NCBI RefSeq assembly: GCF_013416555.1
Contig: NZ_JACCFG010000005.1
Location: forward strand, 124,001-188,000
Origin: Sphingomonas sp. R-74633
GTDB taxonomy: Bacteria; Pseudomonadota; Alphaproteobacteria; Sphingomonadales; Sphingomonadaceae
Reading direction: 5' to 3'
DNA length: 64,000 nt
Position 1 is the stretch's first letter. Each line of letters begins with the position of its first letter. This document shows, in pieces, positions 46,382 through 54,715 of the stretch. The notes under the pieces were generated by a model, which saw only the letters and a list, made by a program, of their open reading frames with translations, did no database searches and had not been told where the DNA came from. A program made the position numbers and the translations under genes.

Positions 46382-46809
46382 AAAAGCCCATTAGCGCGTT
46401 CACCGATAAGTCAGAGCTGACAAAGCTCATGGCGAACGCTCGCAGGCTTGGGAACGAAGAAATCTACAATCAGGCTTTCCGCCGTCGTTGTGAGCTGGAG
46501 GGCGCCAACATCGACGATTCGCTTCATTCGCGTTTCATGGAAGTTCTCGCTGCGTATGAGGGCCTGCTTGCTGAAAAGCACGGGCGAGCACAGGCAGCCG
46601 GGCGGACGCGGCAGAAAATGGCAAAGGCGGGTATCGAGCAGTGCCTGATCGACTGGTCTCTGGACTCTAAGGAATCGGACGCTTTTGCCCTGCTGTCGGA
46701 ACGAGGAATGTTGGAGCTGACCGGTGAATTCGTGGTCACGCAATTCCCTGATCGTTTCGATGACAAGGTGGTGGCAGCAGCCAAAGCGCGCCTTGAGAAA
46801 TATAGCTGA
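46378..46809 (+). CDS. Hypothetical protein inserted between pntAA and pntAB
   Basis: A 143-residue, mainly helical soluble protein of unrecognised family (KKPISAFTDKSELTKLMANA at the start, RTRQKMAKAGIEQCLIDWSL in the middle, LTGEFVVTQFPDRFDDKVV near the end). It has no signal peptide or membrane helix. Codon use looks less GC-biased than in the flanking pnt genes. The GTG start overlaps the pntAA stop (GTGA), so it is translated as part of the operon despite appearing to be an addition. It may be a transferred gene or the remnant of a mobile cargo. Confidence 0.7.
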   Translation: MKKPISAFTDKSELTKLMANARRLGNEEIYNQAFRRRCELEGANIDDSLHSRFMEVLAAYEGLLAEKHGRAQAAGRTRQKMAKAGIEQCLIDWSLDSKESDAFALLSERGMLELTGEFVVTQFPDRFDDKVVAAAKARLEKYS

Positions 46810-46817
46810 GGTAAAAA

Positions 46818-47111
46818 ATGGACTTCATCTCGATCCTGTCGATCTTCGTGCTGGCCTGCTTTGTCGGCTATTACGTCGTCTGGTCGGTCACGCCGGCGCT
46901 GCACACGCCGCTGATGGCGGTGACCAATGCGATCTCCTCGGTGATCATCGTCGGCGCGCTGATCGCTGCCGCCGCCGTCGGACTCGGCAGCGAGGGGGCT
47001 GCCTCCAAATGGCTGGGGCTGCTCGCGGTGGTGCTGGCCAGCATCAACATTTTCGGCGGCTTCGCGGTCACGGCGCGGATGCTCGCAATGTACAAGAAGA
47101 AGGCGCGTTGA
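46818..47111 (+). CDS. pntAB: NAD(P) transhydrogenase alpha subunit, membrane part
   Basis: A 97-residue protein with three to four membrane helices (ILSIFVLACFVGYYVVWSV, LMAVTNAISSVIIVGALI, LLAVVLASINIFGGFAVTARML). This is the split C-terminal membrane domain of subunit alpha, which forms part of the proton channel. GAGG precedes the ATG. It sits between the inserted gene and pntB in the same operon. Confidence 0.95.
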   Translation: MDFISILSIFVLACFVGYYVVWSVTPALHTPLMAVTNAISSVIIVGALIAAAAVGLGSEGAASKWLGLLAVVLASINIFGGFAVTARMLAMYKKKAR

Positions 47112-47136
47112 TGCGCCGCCGGGGGGAACGCTGAAC

Positions 47137-48597
47137 ATGGAACATCTGGCAACCAATCCATGGGCGTCGCTGGCCTATCTGGTGGCAGGCGTGTGCTTCA
47201 TCCTCGCGCTGCGCGGGCTTTCGAGCCCGACGTCGAGCCAGCGCGGCAATCGCTTCGGCATGATCGGCATGACGATCGCCGTGGTGACCACGCTGATCAC
47301 CCATGCGCCGCAGTATAGTCCCGAGCATCCGGGCTTCAGCTCGTTCGTCTTCCCCGTCGACACGACCGCGCTGGGCCTGATCTTCGGCGCCATCGCGATC
47401 GGTGCCGTGATCGGCATCGTCACCGCGCGGCGGATCGCGATGACCGCGATGCCGCAGCTGGTGGCGGCGTTCCACTCGCTCGTCGGCCTTGCCGCGGTGC
47501 TGGTGGCGGGCGCGGCCTTCCTCAATCCGGGCGCGTTCGGCATCGCCGACGGCGGGGTGATCTTCCTGCAGAGCCGGATCGAGATGGGGCTGGGCGTCGC
47601 CATCGGCGCGATCACCTTCTCAGGCTCGGTGATCGCTTTCCTCAAGCTCAACGGCAATATGGGCGGTAAGCCGATCCTGCTGCCGGGGCGCCACGTCATC
47701 AACCTCGCCGTGCTGGCCGGCATCCTCGGCCTGATCGCCTATTTCACCCAGGACCAGAGCCCGTGGATCTTCTGGACAGTGACGGCGCTCAGCTTCGCCA
47801 TCGGTTTCCTGCTGATCATCCCGATCGGCGGCGCGGACATGCCGGTCGTCGTCTCGATGCTGAACAGCTATTCGGGCTGGGCCGCCGCGGCGATGGGCTT
47901 CACCCTTCACAACACCGCGATGATCATCACCGGCGCGCTGGTCGGCTCTTCGGGCGCGATCCTCAGCTACATCATGTGCCGCGCGATGAACCGCAGCTTC
48001 ATCAGCGTGATTGCCGGCGGCTTCGGCGCGACTGACAGCGGCGGCGCGGGCGCAGCGGCGATCGACCGGCCGTGGAAGCGCGGCTCGGCCGAGGACGCGG
48101 CGTTCCTGATGAGCCAGGCCGAGCAGGTCATCATCGTGCCGGGCTATGGCATGGCAGTCGCCCAGGCGCAGCACGCGCTGCGCGAGATGGGCGACAAGCT
48201 CAAGGAGCACGGCGTGCGCGTGAAATACGCGATCCACCCGGTCGCCGGGCGCATGCCGGGGCACATGAACGTGCTGCTCGCCGAAGCGAACGTGCCCTAT
48301 GACGAGGTGTTCGAGCTGGAGGACATCAACTCCGAGTTCGCGCAGACCGACGTCGCCTTCGTGATCGGCGCCAACGACGTGACCAATCCGGCGGCGAAGA
48401 CCGACAAGACCTCGCCGATCTACGGCATGCCGGTGCTCGATGTCGAAAAAGCCAAGACGGTGCTTTTCATCAAGCGCTCGATGGGCGGTGTGGGCTATGC
48501 GGGTGTCGACAACGAGCTGTTCTACCGCGACAACACGATGATGCTGCTGGCCGACGCAAAGAAGATGGTCGAGGAAATCGTCAAGAGTCTCGACTGA
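47137..48597 (+). CDS. pntB: NAD(P) transhydrogenase beta subunit
   Basis: A 486-residue subunit. About nine membrane helices (to roughly residue 270) form the rest of the proton channel and the C-terminal domain III binds NADP(H) (VIIVPGYGMAVAQAQHALRE, HPVAGRMPGHMNVLLAEA, FVIGANDVTNPAA, FIKRSMGGVGYAG). With pntAA and pntAB it makes the complete enzyme that uses proton motive force to produce NADPH, which supplies glutathione reductase and biosynthesis. Confidence 0.96.
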   Translation: MEHLATNPWASLAYLVAGVCFILALRGLSSPTSSQRGNRFGMIGMTIAVVTTLITHAPQYSPEHPGFSSFVFPVDTTALGLIFGAIAIGAVIGIVTARRIAMTAMPQLVAAFHSLVGLAAVLVAGAAFLNPGAFGIADGGVIFLQSRIEMGLGVAIGAITFSGSVIAFLKLNGNMGGKPILLPGRHVINLAVLAGILGLIAYFTQDQSPWIFWTVTALSFAIGFLLIIPIGGADMPVVVSMLNSYSGWAAAAMGFTLHNTAMIITGALVGSSGAILSYIMCRAMNRSFISVIAGGFGATDSGGAGAAAIDRPWKRGSAEDAAFLMSQAEQVIIVPGYGMAVAQAQHALREMGDKLKEHGVRVKYAIHPVAGRMPGHMNVLLAEANVPYDEVFELEDINSEFAQTDVAFVIGANDVTNPAAKTDKTSPIYGMPVLDVEKAKTVLFIKRSMGGVGYAGVDNELFYRDNTMMLLADAKKMVEEIVKSLD

Positions 48598-48624
48598 GGC
48601 CGGTTAACTGGGGGAAGAAGACCG

Positions 48625-49557
48625 ATGGCGAATGTGGGATCGATATTGGGCGGCGCATTCGGGCTGCTGCGGGAGCGGCCCGTTTCGGTGGTGATCTGGG
48701 CATTGACCTATAGCGTGGGATCGATCGTCCTCTCGCTCGGTCTGACCTTTGCGATGTTCGGCGCTCTGATGCCCGATCCGCAGACGGCGGTGAACCCGGC
48801 TTCGATGTTCGGCTCGATGTTCGGCCTGATGCTGCTCCTCTATCTCGGCATACTTTTCCTCGGCGCGATCGTGATGACCGCGGTGTTCCGCGCGATGCTG
48901 CGGCCCGAAGAGGGCGGCTTCGCGTTCATGCGGCTTGGCATGGACGAAGTGCGCATGTTCGGGCTCCTCATCCTCGTCATTATCGCCGCGTTTGTTGCTA
49001 TGCTGATCGGCGAGCTGCTGCTGTTCCTTGTGGTGATGATCGTCAATCTGGTGCTCGGCCAAGGCGTGCTGAGCGGGATCCTCTCGTTCCTGCTGTTCCT
49101 GGGCTTTATTTGCGCGGTTATCTGGGCCGAAGTGCGTATCTCGCTGATCTTCCCGCTCACCTTCTATCGCCGCCGGATCACCGTGGACGGCGCCTGGACG
49201 CTCACCAGCGGGCATTTCTGGACGCTCTTCGCCTCCTATCTCCTTGTCGCACTGATCTTCATCATCGCCGGCGGCATATTCGTGTGGAGCATGATGGGCA
49301 GCTACATCGTGGCGATGATGCAGGCCGCCGGTGATCCCAGCCAGGCCCAGGCGTTGAGCCAGTCGTTTGCCGCTCAGCAATTCGCCATGCCGCTTGCCAC
49401 GCGGATCCTGTTCTGGGTGATCGGCGCGCTGTTCGCCGCTGCGTGGCTCGCGCTGGGACCGGGCACTCTGGCCAGTGCCACGCGTGAACTTCTCGGCGAC
49501 GATGGGGACGAAGCTGCGGTATTTGCAGCCGAATCCGACGAATCGTACGTGGACTGA
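48625..49557 (+). CDS. Multi-spanning membrane protein of unknown function
   Basis: A 310-residue protein with about six hydrophobic segments (SVVIWALTYSVGSIVLSLGL, LMLLLYLGILFLGAIVMTAV, LLILVIIAAFVAMLIGELLL and later ones), a FYRRRITVDGAWTLTSGHFW segment and an acidic C-terminal tail. The layout recalls the glycerophosphodiester phosphodiesterase membrane-domain family, but there is no catalytic domain. GGGGGAAG lies upstream of the ATG. It follows pntB by 27 bases and may be in the same transcript; a perfect hairpin after it could end the unit. Confidence 0.65.
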   Translation: MANVGSILGGAFGLLRERPVSVVIWALTYSVGSIVLSLGLTFAMFGALMPDPQTAVNPASMFGSMFGLMLLLYLGILFLGAIVMTAVFRAMLRPEEGGFAFMRLGMDEVRMFGLLILVIIAAFVAMLIGELLLFLVVMIVNLVLGQGVLSGILSFLLFLGFICAVIWAEVRISLIFPLTFYRRRITVDGAWTLTSGHFWTLFASYLLVALIFIIAGGIFVWSMMGSYIVAMMQAAGDPSQAQALSQSFAAQQFAMPLATRILFWVIGALFAAAWLALGPGTLASATRELLGDDGDEAAVFAAESDESYVD

Positions 49558-49565
49558 TCCGTAAC

Positions 49566-49593
49566 GGACGGGCAATGATTCGATTGCCCGTCC
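49566..49593. terminator. Perfect hairpin, possible terminator
   Basis: An 11-bp perfect stem (GGACGGGCAAT and its complement) with loop GATTCG, starting 8 bases after the membrane protein stop. No T tract follows on the plus strand, so intrinsic termination is uncertain. The loop contains a GANTC methylation site. Confidence 0.5.
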
Positions 49594-49683
49594 GGGTCGC
49601 GCCACAAGCTCCGTAACGGAGCGGATCGAGCAATCCGTTTCGGAGGTTGGGCCTCTCCGGAGCATCTGCGACCGCGAGAGATA

Positions 49684-50649
49684 ATGGCGAACCCGACCGC
49701 GGCCCCCTTTCACCCAGGCGCGCCCTATGCGCCGGACATCGACGCGATCCTGATCGCCGACGCTGCGTCTCCCGACATTGTTGACGCACTGGCCGCCGCG
49801 GGCGTGCGGCTGCAGGCGCGGCTGGACTTCGCGCGGGCCGAAACGCTGTTCGACGATGCGGACGCCAGGCTGGTCCTGGTCGACGCACGGCCGGCGACGG
49901 AGCCAGCGCTTGCCCCGCTCCTTGCCGCGATCGAGACCCGCGATGCGGCGGAGCGCCCCGCGCTGATCGCGCTGTTCACCGCGGAGCAGCTCGACATCGC
50001 CGCACCGCTGTTCGGCAGGCGGCACGTCCAGGCGCTTTGCGACCCACGCGCGTCCGAACTTTTCGCGGCACTGGCGCTGGCCCGTGTCGGCGGGGAAGAC
50101 CGGCTGCGGGTCCGCGTCCAGGATATCACCCGCGACTCCGAAGCCGTGCGGCTGCGGCGGCTCAACGAGGAAGTCGCCCGCATCGCCGATGCGCTGGCGC
50201 GGCTGACCCGGGGCGCGCTGGCCGAGGAGGAAGAGATCGAGCGGCGCAGCGGCGTCCGCGAGCCGGACATGGCCTATCGCGGCCCCGACGCACCGGTGGT
50301 GGAGATCGACGCGGCGGAAATCCGCGCGGTGATCCGCGCCCGGCGGCTGCGCAACCAGTTCTTCGCCGACGAACTCTTCGCCGATCCGGCCTGGGACATG
50401 CTGCTCGACCTGTTCGCGGCCGGGCTGGAGAAGCGCCGCGTCTCGGTGTCCAGCCTGTGCATCGCCGCTGCGGTGCCGCCCACCACGGCGCTGCGCTGGA
50501 TCGGCACGATGCACGATGCCGGGCTTTTCGGGCGCGAGGCGGACCCCGGCGACCGTCGCCGCGCCTATATCGTGCTCAGCGAAAAGGCGCTGCACGGCAT
50601 GCGCGCTTACATCGGCGCATTGCGCCGCGCGGGCCTCGGATTGGTTTGA
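49684..50649 (+). CDS. Winged-helix (MarR-like) DNA-binding protein with N-terminal receiver-like domain
   Basis: A 321-residue putative regulator. Residues 15-125 alternate strands and helices like a degenerate receiver (AILIADAASPDIVDAL, ARLVLVDARPATEP, PALIALFTAEQLDIAAPLF); an Asp in LVLVDARP takes the usual acceptor place, but the acidic pocket is poorly conserved. Residues 140-175 are likely coiled coil. The C-terminus is a MarR-type winged helix (RVSVSSLCIAAAVPPTTALR, then DPGDRRRAYIVLSEKALHGM). It precedes a tRNA gene. Targets are unknown. Confidence 0.7.
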   Translation: MANPTAAPFHPGAPYAPDIDAILIADAASPDIVDALAAAGVRLQARLDFARAETLFDDADARLVLVDARPATEPALAPLLAAIETRDAAERPALIALFTAEQLDIAAPLFGRRHVQALCDPRASELFAALALARVGGEDRLRVRVQDITRDSEAVRLRRLNEEVARIADALARLTRGALAEEEEIERRSGVREPDMAYRGPDAPVVEIDAAEIRAVIRARRLRNQFFADELFADPAWDMLLDLFAAGLEKRRVSVSSLCIAAAVPPTTALRWIGTMHDAGLFGREADPGDRRRAYIVLSEKALHGMRAYIGALRRAGLGLV

Positions 50650-50703
50650 GGGGTTGCCCCGGGCGCCCGGCTTTGGCATCGGGCGTGGATCGGCGCATGC
50701 GCC

Positions 50704-50779
50704 GGGCGCTTAGCTCAGTTGGTAGAGCATCTCGTTTACACCGAGAGGGTCGGCGGTTCGAGCCCGTCAGCGCCCACCA
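50704..50779 (+). tRNA. tRNA-Val (anticodon TAC)
   Basis: A complete cloverleaf. The acceptor stem pairs GGGCGCT with AGCGCCC, the D arm is GCTC/GAGC, and the anticodon stem TCTCG/CGAGA holds the loop TTTACAC (anticodon TAC, codon GTA). The T arm contains GTTCGAG, and CCA is encoded. Confidence 0.97.
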
Positions 50780-50824
50780 TCGCCGGGGCGGGAGCCTGAA
50801 CGCTCCGCCGCCGGCTGGTTGCGA

Positions 50825-51193
50825 TCAATTGGCGGTGAAGGCCGTGGCGCCCGACGCGGCGTATTTCACCGTGATGTACGAATTGTCGCACACATTGATG
50901 TTGGTCCAGGTGCCGGTGCCGCTGTCGGTGAAGGTGAGCTTCACGTCGTACCGGCAGCCGGCGCCCTTGTCGAAATGCACGGTCATGCGCGCGCCGGGTT
51001 TCACCGTCGCATCCGCCTTCTTGAAATCGGGATCGACCTTGTTGGGCTGCCAGGTGGTCGTGCCGGTCGGCGCGATCTCCACCGTCTTGATCGCCTTGCC
51101 GCTGTTGTTGATCAGTACGAAATCCCAGTCGTCCGCCATTGCGGGCGCGGCGATCACGAGTGCGGCAACCGCCGCGAGACCCAATTTCAGCAT
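50825..51193 (-). CDS. Small secreted beta-rich protein
   Basis: The 122-residue protein has a clear signal peptide (LGLAAVAALVIAAPAMA, DDWDF following). The mature part looks like a small beta-sandwich (WDFVLINNSGKAIKTVEIAP, then ARMTVHFDKGAGCRYDVKLT) with Cys residues in AGCRYD and NVCDNS that could pair. I do not recognise a named family. AGGAGG precedes the ATG at 51193. It lies between a tRNA gene and the XRE regulator on the same strand as the latter. Confidence 0.65.
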   Translation of the reverse strand: MLKLGLAAVAALVIAAPAMADDWDFVLINNSGKAIKTVEIAPTGTTTWQPNKVDPDFKKADATVKPGARMTVHFDKGAGCRYDVKLTFTDSGTGTWTNINVCDNSYITVKYAASGATAFTAN

Positions 51194-51264
51194 GGTATGC
51201 CCCTCCTGCTTTTGCCGCAAAGTGCGCCTGTCCGCGGTTCTCCGCAAGGTGATTCAGAGCGGAT

Positions 51265-51828
51265 TCAGAGCGGGCGGACGAGGCGAATCGCCACCGCGAT
51301 CCAGGGCGGATCGGCGACCACCTGCTGGCGTGCACCGGCGCCGAGCGGGAGCAGGTGCAGCCGGTCACCCTCGCGCCCGATCAGCCGGCCGAACAGGAAC
51401 CGGCCTGCCGGGCGCGGCACCAGCACATCGCGGTTGAGCGCCCCGGCAAAGCCCTCCGGCGCCAGCGTGCTGCACCAGATCTCGTCCCCAGCGCGGTAGT
51501 CGCCGATCCCCGCGGTCACCGAGACCGCGACCATCCCGGCCTCGGCATGGGGCGGCACCACTGCGGCGGCCTGGCGCGGCGCTTGGGCACCGCTCCCCTC
51601 GAGCAGCGCCGCCACCGGGATCTCGGGCCGCTCGGGCAGTTTGACCAGATCGGCGGCATCCACGCCGAGCGCCGCTGCAATACGGTTGAGCCAGCCTACC
51701 GATACGGTGCGAGTCCCCGTCTCGAGCCGGCCGACCGTCTGTGCGGTGGTGGGCGGCACGCAGCGGGCAGCCACTTCCTCCAGCGTCAGTCCCTTGGCAC
51801 GGCGCACTTCGCGGATAGCGGTGATCAT
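51265..51828 (-). CDS. XRE family regulator with S24-like C-terminal domain
   Basis: The 187-residue protein has a lambda-repressor-type helix-turn-helix (residues 1-62: EVRRAKGLTLEEVAARCVPP, then TVGRLETGTRTVSVGWLNRI). The C-terminal domain (about 85-187) resembles the beta-rich S24/LexA-like fold (VSVTAGIGDYRAGDEIWCST, GRFLFGRLIGREGDRLHLLP), but the Ser-Lys protease dyad is not evident. It may sense a ligand or be a fixed repressor. It is divergent from the DUF6456 gene across 88 bases that contain a spaced ACGGCA/TGCCGT pair. Confidence 0.75.
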   Translation of the reverse strand: MITAIREVRRAKGLTLEEVAARCVPPTTAQTVGRLETGTRTVSVGWLNRIAAALGVDAADLVKLPERPEIPVAALLEGSGAQAPRQAAAVVPPHAEAGMVAVSVTAGIGDYRAGDEIWCSTLAPEGFAGALNRDVLVPRPAGRFLFGRLIGREGDRLHLLPLGAGARQQVVADPPWIAVAIRLVRPL

Positions 51829-51919
51829 CGGACGGCATCCTAACCAAATCGGTTTCTCTCTTTCCTACAATCGTGCCGTCGTGGCAAGTGCAACGAATCA
51901 GAACAAAAGGAGATCAATG

Positions 51920-52363
51920 ATGCGCGAGCTGGTGGAGCGGGTGATCGAGGACGGCGCGGGTCGGCGCCGGGTCACAGTGAATCAGGCCGAATCGCCAATG
52001 GCCTGGCTGGCAGCACGCGGACACGTCAGCCTGCGCCAGCTCGAGGCCGGCGAACGGTTGCGCGCCGATTATGAGACGGCGTCGCTGGGGCCGCACGTCA
52101 CCATGCGCTGGGATGCCACTCCCCGCGGCGGGGGCTCGGGGGAGAGGCTCGATCCAACCCTTGCGCAGATTGCGGCGCGCCGCCGCTTCGACGGCGCGGT
52201 GGCAGCGGCGGGGCCGGGGCTCGCCGACATATTGTGGCGCGTGGTTTGCGCCGGCGAGGGGCTCGGTCCGGCGGAAAAATCGCTTGGCTGGCCCAGTCGC
52301 GCCGGCAAGCTCGTCCTGTGCTTCGCGCTCGACCGCATCGCCGATTTCTACGGGCTGCGATAG
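51920..52363 (+). CDS. DUF6456 domain protein
   Basis: A 147-residue basic protein, with RRRVTVNQAESPMAWLAARG, then LRQLEAGERLRADYETASLG and a C-terminal helical part (GLADILWRVVCAGEGLGPAE, RAGKLVLCFALDRIADFYGL). This matches alphaproteobacterial DUF6456 proteins, whose C-terminal part looks like a helix-turn-helix. AAAGGAG precedes tandem ATGs at 51917 and 51920; spacing favours the second. It may be a DNA-binding protein controlled by the divergent XRE regulator. Confidence 0.72.
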   Translation: MRELVERVIEDGAGRRRVTVNQAESPMAWLAARGHVSLRQLEAGERLRADYETASLGPHVTMRWDATPRGGGSGERLDPTLAQIAARRRFDGAVAAAGPGLADILWRVVCAGEGLGPAEKSLGWPSRAGKLVLCFALDRIADFYGLR

Positions 52364-52545
52364 CCGACTGGTCGACGCCCGCTTCCGCCATTTCGCGTCA
52401 CCTTGGGGTCATCTGGGATTGGACTTGGCGGACAAGTTGATCCAGAAAGGCGACGCGCCGCAGCACGATATAAAAGGCCGCAGCCGCGCCCGGGTGAGGG
52501 GACCTCTCTTCGCATCGGAGCGCACCTGTCGCGCAGAAGCAGGTT

Positions 52546-52569
52546 GCTAGTTGCAACTTGTTCACTAGC
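52546..52569. promoter_or_regulatory. Palindromic candidate operator upstream of the GST gene
   Basis: GCTAGT and ACTAGC flank a 12-base centre, and the sequence also contains the self-complementary GTTGCAAC (52550-52557). It ends 30 bases before the GST start, where a repressor site would lie. No regulator gene adjoins the GST gene. Confidence 0.4.
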
Positions 52570-52599
52570 CTGATTGCCAAAAGCCGAGGAGAGGTTGGC

Positions 52600-53274
52600 A
52601 TGATCGTGTTTGGTTCGACGCTTTCGCCCTATGTGCGCAAGGTCATGGTATTCGGCGCCGAGAAGGGGCTGGAGCTCGAGTTGCAGGCTGCCGGCATGGG
52701 CCGGGGCGGGCCCGATTTCATGGCCGCGAGCCCATTCGGCAAGATGCCGGGGTTCAAGGACGGCGACTTCCTGATCTCGGACAGTTCGGCGATCGTTGCC
52801 TATCTCGAGGCGAAATATCCCGATCCCGGCCTGATCCCCGCAGAGCCGCGCGCGCGCGCCCGGACGATCTGGTTCGATGAGCTGGCCGACACGATCATGA
52901 TGGCGGCGGGCGGCGCGATCTTCGGCCAGCGCTTCGTGCGGCCGCGCGTGCTCAAGATGGAGTGCGACCACGCCGCTGCCGATGCGGCCGAGCGCGATCT
53001 GATGCCGCCTATCCTCCAATATCTGGAGAATGCGATCCCCGAGAGCGGCTTCCTGGTCGATGACCGGCTGACGCTGGCGGACATCGCCGTCGCAAGCCCG
53101 CTGGCAACTTTGGGCTGCATCGGCGTCACGGTGGATCCGGCGACCTATCCGCGCCTCGCCGAATGGGTGGCCAAGATGCACGCCCGGCCGAGCTTCGCGG
53201 CGATCATCGCGCAGGACAAGGCGGTGGTCGATGCGATGGGCGGCCCAGTGCCGCGCGAAGCGGTCGCCGGCTAG
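52600..53274 (+). CDS. Glutathione S-transferase family protein
   Basis: A 224-residue cytosolic transferase with an N-terminal thioredoxin-like domain (GSTLSPYVRKVMVFGAEKGL, ASPFGKMPGFKDGDFLISDS with the glutathione-binding SSAI turn) and a helical C-terminal domain with the capping motif LVDDRLTLADIAVASPL. A Ser in STLSPYVRK is the likely catalytic residue. GGAGAGG lies five bases before the ATG. The substrate is unknown; no catabolic neighbour explains it. Confidence 0.88.
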   Translation: MIVFGSTLSPYVRKVMVFGAEKGLELELQAAGMGRGGPDFMAASPFGKMPGFKDGDFLISDSSAIVAYLEAKYPDPGLIPAEPRARARTIWFDELADTIMMAAGGAIFGQRFVRPRVLKMECDHAAADAAERDLMPPILQYLENAIPESGFLVDDRLTLADIAVASPLATLGCIGVTVDPATYPRLAEWVAKMHARPSFAAIIAQDKAVVDAMGGPVPREAVAG

Positions 53275-53297
53275 CCAGCGCGGCCGCGTGGCCCTAG

Positions 53298-54245
53298 ATG
53301 GGCGTCATGCGGCTGTCCTTCATCAAATGTCATGGTTCGGGAAACGATTTCCCGCTGATCGACGCGCGCGCGCTTACCCTGTCCGATGCGGACTGGGCGG
53401 GCGTGGCGCGCGCGCTGGCCGACCGGGACGGGCCGGTGGGCGGCGACGGGCTGTTGCTGCTCACTGCCGGCGACGATGCCGGGCATGATTTCGGCATGCG
53501 CATGTTCAATTCAGACGGCTCGGAGGCGGAGACCTGCCTCAACGGCCTGCGCTGTGTCGCGCGGCTGGGTTTCGAGCTGCTCGGCCTCGATGCCGCGCGC
53601 GTCCGGCTCAAGACGAGCAGCGCCGAGGTTGCCCGCGCCGAAGCACTGGCGCCGGGCGTGGTGACGATCCGCGAGACGGCCGGCCCGGCCTCTACCCGCA
53701 CCTCCGATGTCGGCCTGCGCGTCGCGGCCGAGAAAATCATCGACGCGCCCATTCCCGGCCTGCCGAGCCCGCGCGCCTTCACGGCGATCGCGATGCCCAA
53801 CCCGCATCTCGTCACATTCGTTGACTCGGTTGACGAGGCGGAACTGGTCGCGCTTGGCGACTGGTGCGAGGCCGCGCCTGATCTGATCCCGGCGCGCGCG
53901 AATGTCTCCTTCGTCGAGCTGCGGGACCAGGACCTGTTCGTGCGCACCTATGAGCGCGGTGTCGGCCTGACCGACAGCTGCGGCAGTGCGATGGCCTCTT
54001 CGGTCTATGCCGCCGGCCGCACCGGCCGCATTCCCTTCGGCACCACGATGAAGGTGTTCAACAAGGGCGGGCTGGTGATGGGATCGTCGGACGCCGCGGG
54101 CATGGTCACGATCCTCGGCAACGCGACCTTCCTCTACGATGCGACGATCGAAGTCGATCCGGCCACCGCAACCGCCGAGCCGCCTTTGGTCCATGCCCGG
54201 CGCGAGGACGAAGCCGCCGCCTGGGCCGCCGCGATCCCTGCCTAA
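53298..54245 (+). CDS. dapF: Diaminopimelate epimerase-like protein
   Basis: A 315-residue pseudo-symmetric epimerase. Family features are IKCHGSGNDFPLIDAR, DGPVGGDGLL, FNSDGSEAETC, MPNPHLVTFV and ERGVG near the second site. Both active-site Cys are present (TCLNGLRC and TDSCGSAMAS), but the glycine-rich contexts differ from canonical CGNG and CGTGA, which may change the substrate. It could be the DapF of this organism or a paralogue. ATG 53298 and ATG 53307 are both possible; neither has a strong ribosome site. Its TAA overlaps the stop of the convergent SRPBCC gene. Confidence 0.75.
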   Translation: MGVMRLSFIKCHGSGNDFPLIDARALTLSDADWAGVARALADRDGPVGGDGLLLLTAGDDAGHDFGMRMFNSDGSEAETCLNGLRCVARLGFELLGLDAARVRLKTSSAEVARAEALAPGVVTIRETAGPASTRTSDVGLRVAAEKIIDAPIPGLPSPRAFTAIAMPNPHLVTFVDSVDEAELVALGDWCEAAPDLIPARANVSFVELRDQDLFVRTYERGVGLTDSCGSAMASSVYAAGRTGRIPFGTTMKVFNKGGLVMGSSDAAGMVTILGNATFLYDATIEVDPATATAEPPLVHARREDEAAAWAAAIPA

Positions 54246-54715
54246 CCCTCGACCAGCGCCGCCAGATTGGCGAGCGAAGACTTCAGCCCCTGCAGATGAT
54301 CCTGCTTGCGGATGCCCTGCGGCACATCCTCGCACGTGATCGCGACGCGGGTGCCGCCCTCCGCCGGCTCGAAGCTCCACGACATCCGCATCGTGCCGGC
54401 AAAGGCCGGGTCCTCCGATTCGAACACCGCCGACTGGACGATGCCCCGGCCCGGGTTCAGCGCCTCGAAGCGCGTCTCGACGACATCACTATGCTCGGAC
54501 GTCTTGCCCTCGGCCGCATGATCGGCATCGGCATAGTGCAGCGCCATCCGATAGCCGCCGCCGGGCCGCGCATCGAATGCCAGTATTTCGCCGGTCATCC
54601 CTTCGGGCGGCAACCAGCGGACCAGCGCGTCGGGATCGATGAAGGCGCGATAGACCTGGCTCGCCGGTGCCTTGATCAGCCGCGATGCGCGATCGGTGCG
54701 CGAGACCGTCCTCAC
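54242..54715 (-). CDS. SRPBCC (AHSA1-type) domain protein
   Basis: A 157-residue protein with the START-like helix-grip fold. RLIKAPASQVYRAFIDPDAL and WLPPEGMTGEILAFDARPGG are typical of the AHSA1/polyketide cyclase group, followed by GTMRMSWSFEPAEGGTRV and the long C-terminal helix. These bind hydrophobic ligands; no enzyme activity is implied. The GTG start overlaps the stop of pyrC (GTGA). Confidence 0.85.
   Translation of the reverse strand: MRTVSRTDRASRLIKAPASQVYRAFIDPDALVRWLPPEGMTGEILAFDARPGGGYRMALHYADADHAAEGKTSEHSDVVETRFEALNPGRGIVQSAVFESEDPAFAGTMRMSWSFEPAEGGTRVAITCEDVPQGIRKQDHLQGLKSSLANLAALVEG

Noticed and set aside
45260..48597. A broken or frameshifted single pntA gene
   Set aside because: Split pntAA and pntAB genes are normal in Alphaproteobacteria, and both parts have complete domains and starts; the unusual feature is the gene between them.
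50037..51437. A 466-codon plus-strand frame crossing the tRNA-Val
   Set aside because: It reads through a complete tRNA gene and two genes in other frames; no real protein would do so.
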